A stretch of 35,034 nucleotides of DNA from Vairimorpha apis BRL 01 (taxonomy: Eukaryota > Microsporidia > Nosematidae), in assembly GCA_000447185.1 (NCBI GenBank), contig KE647183.1:16228-51261 (forward strand), given 5' to 3'. Position numbers and translations under genes: made by a program. Within the stretch, counting starts at the first letter, position 1; every line of letters starts with the position of its first letter. Of this stretch, positions 29,410-35,034 are shown in pieces. The notes beneath the pieces were generated by a model. The model ran no database searches. It was not told the origin of the DNA and saw only the letters and a list, made by a program, of their open reading frames with translations.

Positions 29410-30678
29410 ATGGAAAATGATATTTTAACACAGTCATTTGAAAAACTAAATTTAAAACCAAAAGAAAGTCTTAATATAGTTTTTGTCGGTCATGTAGATG
29501 CAGGAAAATCAACTATTTGTGGACAAATATTGGTTTTACTTAATATTGTAGATCAACGAACATTAGATAAATTATCAGAAGAAAGTAAAGCACAGGGACG
29601 TGAAACGTGGTATCTTAGTAGATTATTTGACACGAATCCTGAGGAAAAAGAAAAAGGTAAAACTACAGAACTTGGTATAGCATCTTTTGTTTTAAATAAT
29701 AAAAATTTTAATATTTTAGATGCACCAGGTCATAAACAATATATTTTTGAAATGATAAGTGGAGCAAATTCAGCAGATGTTGGTATACTTGTGATAAGTG
29801 CACGAATAAATGAATTTGAAAGTGGATTTGAAAAAGGAGGTCAGACAAGAGAACATATTTTGTTGATGAAAGCTGGTTCTATCAAATCTCTTGTAGTTTT
29901 AGTTAATAAAATGGATGATTTGTCTGTAAAATGGAGTGAAGAAAGATTTAAAGAAATTGAGAAAAAAATAGGATCTTTTGTAAAATTATTGTATAAAAAT
30001 GTTGTATTTATTCCAATTAGTGGATACACAGGAGAAAATATCCAAACAAAAAAGCAATTAATATGGTACAACGGTCCCACATTTTTTGAATATCTTCAAA
30101 ATATTGAAGTTTCAAAACAAAATATTAAAAATTTCGATATTTTAATAACTGAAAAAAATAAACCAAATTTAATAACAGGTAAAATTGAGGGACTATCAAT
30201 CAAAAAAGACACAATATTAAAATTAATTCCACAAAACGTTCAATTACAACTAAATACGCTTTATACTATGGATGATGTAGAAATCGAAGAGGCGAATACT
30301 GGAGAAACAATAAAAATTAAATTATCGAAATCTTTAGAAGATTTAAGCATTGGAAATAGATTAATTAATATTGAAAATACGACATATTTATCTAGTAACA
30401 CATTTACGTGTAGAATTACAATTTTAGATTGTGATTCAATTATATGTAAAGGATTTAAATGTATTTTACATATAGGAATAATCAGTGCACAGTGTAAAAT
30501 TTTGGAAATACGTGATTTAAAAAATAAAAAACTTAGATTTGTTAGAGCTGGTACTAAAGTTTTAGCAAAAATAGAAAGTGAAAAAAGTTTATTATTAAAC
30601 AAAGAAACGATGGATAAATTTGCATTAAGATTATGTGAAAAAACACTTGGTGTGGGTATAGTTAGAAAAATTTTATAA
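29410..30678 (+). CDS. SUP35: Eukaryotic peptide chain release factor GTPase eRF3
   Basis: eRF3 is the GTPase partner of eRF1 in translation termination. From the ATG at 29410 the protein has 422 residues and is nearly only the GTPase core. G1 is VFVGHVDAGKST (P-loop about 27-34). ESKAQGRETWYLSRLFDT and EEKEKGKTTELG give switch I (KGKT at 82-85). G3 is DAPGH (104-108) and G4 is NKMD (166-169), followed by two beta-barrel domains. ISARINEFESGFEKGGQTREH and the RETWYLS block are eRF3-like; HBS1 has a different switch I (ERERGVT) and eEF1A lacks ESKAQGRETW. The domain-2 and domain-3 barrels are diverged but end with a family-like GVGIVRKIL. The prion-like and PABP-binding N-terminal region of fungal eRF3 is missing. 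No frame break is present. Confidence 0.92.
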   Translation: MENDILTQSFEKLNLKPKESLNIVFVGHVDAGKSTICGQILVLLNIVDQRTLDKLSEESKAQGRETWYLSRLFDTNPEEKEKGKTTELGIASFVLNNKNFNILDAPGHKQYIFEMISGANSADVGILVISARINEFESGFEKGGQTREHILLMKAGSIKSLVVLVNKMDDLSVKWSEERFKEIEKKIGSFVKLLYKNVVFIPISGYTGENIQTKKQLIWYNGPTFFEYLQNIEVSKQNIKNFDILITEKNKPNLITGKIEGLSIKKDTILKLIPQNVQLQLNTLYTMDDVEIEEANTGETIKIKLSKSLEDLSIGNRLINIENTTYLSSNTFTCRITILDCDSIICKGFKCILHIGIISAQCKILEIRDLKNKKLRFVRAGTKVLAKIESEKSLLLNKETMDKFALRLCEKTLGVGIVRKIL

Positions 30679-30852
30679 AAATATATTTTTTAAGTAAAAG
30701 TCAAATTAAATTATTTTTTAACAATTAAATAAAATTATGAATTTGTTGTATTTTATTTAATGTAAAAAAATATAAATTTTTTTTTGTAAATATATCTTTA
30801 GTTAGCAATAACAAAAAAAATTATTTATTTATGTATGTAAAATATAAATTAT

Positions 30853-31173
30853 TTAATTAGTCCTTATTAATTTTCTTTCACCATCATATCTTATTTTTCT
30901 TCCATGTCTACTTCTAACTTTCACAACTCTTAAATGACATGCACATGAAATGCAATATTGATTTTTATAAGAAGTTCTTGGAACTTCAAACGTATCATAA
31001 ATAGATGCTATTTTAACATCATCCATAGACCCTGCTTCTATCAAAGGCATTATTCTAAATCTTTTAACACATTTATCTTTAGGTACAAGCCTACCGCATT
31101 TGTCACATTGTATTGGTTTACAAGAGCCTCTGTTTTTTCTATTTTTACCGTGATTCTTTCTCTTAACTGGCAT
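30853..31173 (-). CDS. RPS26: Ribosomal protein eS26
   Basis: A 106-residue small-subunit protein that sits at the mRNA exit site near the 18S rRNA 3' end. Seen here: [16 protein letters not shown]; the zinc-binding pair [13 protein letters not shown] (Cys23, Cys26) with YCISCACH (Cys74, Cys77); and KRFRI and [12 protein letters not shown] as in all eS26. The basic C-terminus is slightly shorter than in animals (about 115). The ATG follows CCC by five bases. The gene converges with eRF3, whose stop lies about 170 bases from this one. Confidence 0.97.
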   Translation of the reverse strand: MPVKRKNHGKNRKNRGSCKPIQCDKCGRLVPKDKCVKRFRIMPLIEAGSMDDVKIASIYDTFEVPRTSYKNQYCISCACHLRVVKVRSRHGRKIRYDGERKLIRTN

Positions 31174-31178
31174 TTTTA

Positions 31179-31181
31179 GGG
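31179..31181 (-). promoter_or_regulatory. CCC start-proximal motif of eS26
   Basis: On the minus strand it reads AACCCTAAAAATG: CCC, five bases, ATG. Confidence 0.65.
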
Positions 31182-31455
31182 TTATAATATTTAAAATTCA
31201 AAATTTATTTTTTACTTAAAAAAATTATTAAAATTTAAACAAAAGAATTTAATCTAACTTAAAATATAAATTTTAAAACGAATTTGTTTATATAAAAAAC
31301 ATTATTTCTAAAAAGAATTGTTTATACAATTTATAAACATATAAATATTTATTAATAAATATTAAATTTTATTAATTTCATACTTTATTATAAAAGTGAT
31401 TTATGATCATTTTAGTAATATTAAATTATTATAAAAAAACAATAATTATAATATA
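31182..31455. other. Spacer upstream of eS26
   Basis: About 275 A/T-rich bases. No further feature is seen before the GC-richer island that follows. Confidence 0.45.
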
Positions 31456-31459
31456 TGTG

Positions 31460-31700
31460 TTAACATTTGATAGTATAGTCACTAAATATCACGCAAAATA
31501 CAGAAAGTCGCTAGAAATTTCAGATCAAATTTAAGCATACATTCAATCAGTGACTTTAAAGAAAATTCTAGAAAGTGTGTCGTTGAAGTACAGAAGAGGA
31601 GGCGACTTGATATTGACTGAAAACGAGAGGAAAGAAAACTTACATACTAAGTGAACTTGTTTGTACGGATACGAACAGTAATAAAATAAATTATTACCCT
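31460..31700. ncRNA. Candidate structured non-coding RNA gene
   Basis: About 240 bases of markedly higher G/C content stand between AT deserts and carry no open frame. Several helices can be read: AGTCACT (31477-31483) with AGTGACT (31549-31555); AAGTCGC (31505-31511) with GCGACTT (31602-31608); and TGTTTGTA (31658-31665) with TACGAACA (31670-31677) around a CGGA loop, including a G-U pair that keeps the RNA stem. GTAATAA/TTATTAC may form a final A/T stem at about 31678-31697. The first two helices cross and would form a pseudoknot. In compact AT-rich genomes such islands are usually RNA genes (RNase P, RNase MRP, SRP, snRNA). I cannot match it to one, and the strand is not settled. Confidence 0.4.
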
Positions 31701-32478
31701 TTAAATAAAAAGTTTATTTTAAACAATAATTTTTGATTTAGTGAAATTTTTTATTTTAATTATATTATTCATATTAATATATAAAATATTTTTATCTTTT
31801 AAACAAAAAACTTTTATTACACTAAGTTTATCTAAAAAACTAATAAATTTTTATTCTGCACATGTTTGAATTTATATTAAATATTTTAAATAAGTAAATA
31901 TTTTTATTAAATGCATGTTTATATACAAATAAAAAAAACATACGTAAATTTAATTTAACTTATCAATTGTAATTAAAATATTTTATTTTTTTTTTACAAA
32001 AGATAAATATCATTATTATAATTTATAAATTTACCAATAAATGGTAATGTACTCATAAAAAAAAGATTATAAACATAAAACTAATTATTTAATTTGATAA
32101 AAAACAAATTAATTTCTAAATTCTATCAATCATTTATAAAGTAATTTCAAAGTTTATAATCATAGAAAATTACTACACTTAATTTAAAATAAAAATATGG
32201 TAAATACAAATATAGTTGTAATAATTTATTTATTATGACAATAACATTTATTTTTATTAAAAAATTAGTATTTCGTATTTTTTAAAAAAATCCTAAATTT
32301 ATTTATAAAAAAATGTGATTAATATTAATATCTAATGTTATTTTATATATTATAAATTTTTTAAATGACAAATATTTTTTTCAATTTTAAAAAACACTAA
32401 TATGACTAAAAATAAATTGTTTAAAACTTATGAAATTGGACTTTTTAATAATAATAAATTCAAAAACAAAAAGAAAAA
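31701..32478. other. AT desert before the retrotransposon
   Basis: About 780 A/T-rich bases. A 28-codon ATG frame at 32402-32488 (MTKNKLFKTYEIGLFNNN...) runs into the direct repeat below; it has no start motif and is not called. Otherwise empty. Confidence 0.45.
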
Positions 32479-32629
32479 TAAATCGTAAAAAATAAGTAAT
32501 AATTTTTATAAAAATGTATATAAAAGAAGGTTATTGAATTTTTAATTCGAAATAAATAAAAAAAATTTATGATTAATAAATCGTAAAAAATATGTAACAA
32601 TTTTTATAAAAATGTATTTAAAAGAAGGT
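32479..32629 (+). repeat. Direct repeat, two ~53-base copies 98 bases apart
   Basis: The copies are 32479-32531 and 32577-32629. Both begin TAAATCGTAAAAAATA and both contain AATTTTTATAAAAATGTAT and AAAGAAGGT, with only a few mismatches. The second copy ends just before the first ATG of the retrotransposon. This could be a tandem promoter/5'-UTR unit of the element or a local duplication made on insertion. Confidence 0.75.
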
Positions 32630-35034
32630 ATATATTATGGGGGTAAAGACAGAGCAAACAGGAGAAAACAAAACAAAACATTTAAAAACTGTTGAAGCGA
32701 CGATAGACGACAATGTTGGTATGATTGAAGAGGACGGTAATAAAAAAGATAATAATTCCTCTTTTTCCACTTCCGAAACTCTAGATTCGATTCTTACAAG
32801 TATCGAGTCTATTGAAGAAGAATGGCCTCAAAAAGTGTACTTAGCAGTACTTAATAGATTTGGCAGAATGCCAAGAGGAGGTTGGAAAAAAGCTAACGAT
32901 GTCTTCTGAAGGAGTTTCTTAACTGACACGGAAGTCCAAGAGTTTATCAGTAGAGCAAAACAAGCTCTTACTAGCAATAGTGGTAAACAATACTCTGCCC
33001 GAGAGTATAAATTGGACAATAATAAAAGGAGGAAAACCGAAACAGTGGAAAAGGAGTGTAGCCTTTTAAATGGTAAAATTCTGTTAGATACACTCAATGT
33101 TTTTAAGGAGAAGCTTGCAATCCTGAATAAAACGAGTGTGGAAAAAATCGAAAGAACGCGAAAAATTCCATTGTTGAAAGTTGATTCCATAAAGCTTGAT
33201 GCAACTATCAAAGCTGTACAAGACCATGTCAGTAAGCACCCACCCCATTCAATGTCCGAGATAGCGCGGATACTGCAGGCGGCACAGATTTGCTATCAGG
33301 AGACTACCCGTAAAGACGCCAAACCATCAAAATGGGTCGAAAGCATTAAATGTAAGATTTCTTTACTTGAAAGTAAGGTGAAGCTTTTAGAAAAGGTTCG
33401 AGCCTTTGGAAAACTCTCAGCTGAAGAAAAGCGCGACGCTAAGAAGTATATGAGAGAGGTGAATATGCTTGCATGTTTACATCAAGATACTCTAAAGCTA
33501 TAGCTATCTTTAGCGAAAGAGCAGCTGTATATTCGAAGAAGCTGGAGGTCGCCGACCGACGCAGAGAATATAGAGTGCAAAACCAAAGCTTTGAGCTATA
33601 TAGAAGCAATTTCTATAGAAAACTCGGAGGTGCTCAAGAAGTTACTCACAATGTGAGTAAAGTAGATATATCAAATTTTTGGTCTACTATGTGGAACAGA
33701 AATGATGATATAGATACAAATAAAACCTTTGATGCTTATCTTATGGAGTATGTTCCTGATACAAATGATCAAGAAACCTTTCCTACATATGCAGAATTTG
33801 CTGATATTATTAAATATCTTCCAAATTGGAAAGCTGCTGGATGCGATGGCATTTATATTTTCTTTATTAAGAAATGTGAAAGTATTCATCCATTCCTTTA
33901 TAATGTTATAAAGAAGATATGCTTAAAAGGGGAAAAACCCGAACCTTGGTTTTACAAAGGTTTGACATACCTGATACCGAAAGGTGTTCCAACACGTGGT
34001 AGCGACTTTAGACCTATCACATGTATGTCTAATCTCTACAAACTAACAACAAAATGCACGACGAAAGTTATGCAGTTAATAGTAGAGAGAAGAGGGTTGT
34101 TAGCTGAAAACCAGATGGGTACAGTTAGAAACGTGCAAGGAGCCAAAGAACAAGCTATGGTTAACATAGCAATCAATAAGGAGCATGGTAACAAACTGAA
34201 AACCATGTGGATAGATGTTAAAAAGGCCTACGATTCAGTAGACCATAAATATCTATTAGCATGCGTAAGTAAATTAAATCTCCCTCAATGGATAGTTACT
34301 TTCCTTGAAAGTATTATCAGCCAGTGGCACATTGAGATAAAGTCGGGAGTGGAACCAATCCTGTAGAAAAAGATAGAGAGAGGAATTTTACAAGGTAGAC
34401 TCTCTATCACCTTTACTATTTGTTCTATGTATGGACCCGTTGAGTAGGAAACTTAACTCACTGTATCCAAAAGTAGAAATTAATTTGAAAGAAAAGGACT
34501 TTATAACTAACCACCTGCTGTTTATTGATGATCTAAAGCTTCTTGCAAAGACAGAAGTAACTCTCAAGTCAATGAACGAAGAAACTAAAAATTCTTTGCG
34601 AATGTAGGACTTGAGATGAACCGGGAAAAATCAGCTACTAATTGTACAGGGTGTGAAAGCGATGCAGTTATATTGGAAGGCCATCAAGGTTATAAATACC
34701 TAGGAATAACGGAAGACGCCTCCAGTATAGTCAAAAGAGAGACTTTTGAAAAAGTTAGGAAGGAAATACTTTGTCGGGTAGAAAAACTGTGCATGACTAA
34801 ACTCAATGGTAAGAACATGATCCGAGCCATCAATGAGCATACAATTTCAGTTATAAACTACCATGTAGGATTCGTAAAACTTGAACCTAGTGATTTTAAA
34901 AGTCTTGATCATGACATCCGTCAGGTACTAATTAAGTATCAAGTTCATTTACAGCCAGCATGTAAAGAAAGACTATACCTTCCCAGAACGGAAATGGGAA
35001 GAGGACTTACAAACATTGAATTTTAAAAGTGAAT
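32577..35034 (+). mobile_element. Non-LTR retrotransposon (LINE) of the R4/Dong type, 5' part, cut by the window end
   Basis: From about 32.6 kb the sequence becomes clearly richer in G/C than all preceding genes and encodes the reverse transcriptase of a non-LTR element. The order of RT motifs and the wording (WKAAGCDGI; TYLIPKG with DFRPITCMSNLYKL; AENQMGT; WIDVKKAYDSV; DSLSPLLF; FIDD; GYKYLGI; RLYLPR) fit R4/Dong elements, in which a restriction-like endonuclease lies after the RT. That part would be beyond the window. The left boundary is taken at the second direct-repeat copy and is uncertain. No target-site duplication can be seen because the right end is missing. Confidence 0.8.
32637..35026 (+). 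pseudogene. Decayed R4/Dong-type LINE polyprotein with reverse transcriptase
   Basis: This is one original frame, now broken. Start ATG at 32637; an acidic Ser/Glu-rich N-terminus; in-frame TGA at 32907-32909, after which the same frame continues through a Lys-rich helical region to 33503. A shift at about 33473-33503 moves to the RT frame, with the GCDG motif at about 33838-33849 and motif A WIDVKKAYDSV at about 34207-34239. Then TAG at 34364-34366; a one-base insertion near 34393-34397 (between QG and DSLSP); and motif C FIDD at 34521-34532, where the family usually has F/YADD. A one-base loss in A5 at 34587-34591, and probably an extra T in 35021-35024 giving the TAA at 35024-35026, follow. 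At least five independent lesions mean this copy cannot make a full protein. The codon and base use is unlike the host genes. Confidence 0.85.

Noticed and set aside
29841..30602. Two minus-strand frames inside eRF3
   Set aside because: Antisense shadows of the GTPase gene; no start motif and no recognisable domain.
30958..31179. Plus-strand frame overlapping eS26
   Set aside because: Antisense shadow of a certain ribosomal protein gene.
32828..33211. Minus-strand 127-codon frame in the retrotransposon
   Set aside because: Antisense of the LINE frame; the plus strand carries the recognisable element.
1..35034. tRNA genes, rRNA or CRISPR arrays
   Set aside because: No T-arm-like GTTCGA context with matching stems, no rRNA segment and no regularly spaced short repeats were seen on either strand by eye. 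A tRNAscan-SE run would be decisive for tRNAs.

Overview
The window looks like a microsporidian nuclear contig. It is extremely AT-rich, and its proteins are eukaryotic but shortened: a NOT3/NOT5 of 206 residues, an eRF3 with no N-terminal extension and a DOHH of 281 residues. No long open frame shows the split coding structure expected of spliced genes. Twelve start codons are preceded, within 0 to 12 bases, by a CCC or CCCC motif on the coding strand. This matches the C-rich signal described upstream of microsporidian genes. The very low GC content would suit a Nosema/Vairimorpha-like or similarly AT-rich species, but the species cannot be fixed by reading alone.

Layout. 1-13.2 kb is a conserved housekeeping stretch: the C-terminal part of the KDEL receptor (ERD2), a RAE1/GLE2-like WD40 mRNA-export factor, an Asn-rich unknown protein, nucleoside diphosphate kinase, a TRF4-type poly(A) polymerase, NOT3/NOT5, a PAQR/hemolysin-III membrane protein, deoxyhypusine hydroxylase and DPH1. 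13.2-14.4 kb holds a CDT1-like replication-licensing factor. 14.4-22.9 kb is a gene-poor AT desert. Its only supported genes are three unrecognised proteins, each with a hydrophobic signal-like N-terminus. 23.3-31.2 kb is again conserved: GINS subunit PSF2, a VTC4-type polyphosphate polymerase, a tiny coiled-coil protein, APC/C subunit CDC23/APC8, eRF3 and ribosomal protein eS26. From about 32.5 kb to the end the composition changes sharply, to a clearly higher GC content. This last part is a decayed non-LTR retrotransposon of the R4/Dong type, cut by the window edge.

Non-coding structure. Three islands of unusual sequence lie in the AT spacers. The first is a ~195-bp element with imperfect terminal inverted repeats flanked by TA, like a Tc1/mariner/pogo MITE (1960-2154). 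The second is a 95-nt long-stem hairpin (24079-24173). The third is a ~230-nt region with several compensated helices (about 31460-31700), a good candidate for a structured RNA gene.

The most unusual pattern is that three conserved or plausible host genes are broken four times in total. Every break lies at an A7 or A8 run, and every break is repaired by exactly one extra A. This is either a systematic homopolymer undercall in the assembly or, more excitingly, genes that rely on slippage at poly(A). The retrotransposon lesions are of mixed types and mark real decay.

Functionally the conserved genes fall into four groups. Replication and cell cycle: CDT1, PSF2, CDC23. mRNA export and turnover: RAE1, NOT3/5, TRF4-like. 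Translation termination and translation-factor modification: eRF3, eS26, DPH1, DOHH. Membrane and phosphate metabolism: ERD2, PAQR, VTC4, NDK.
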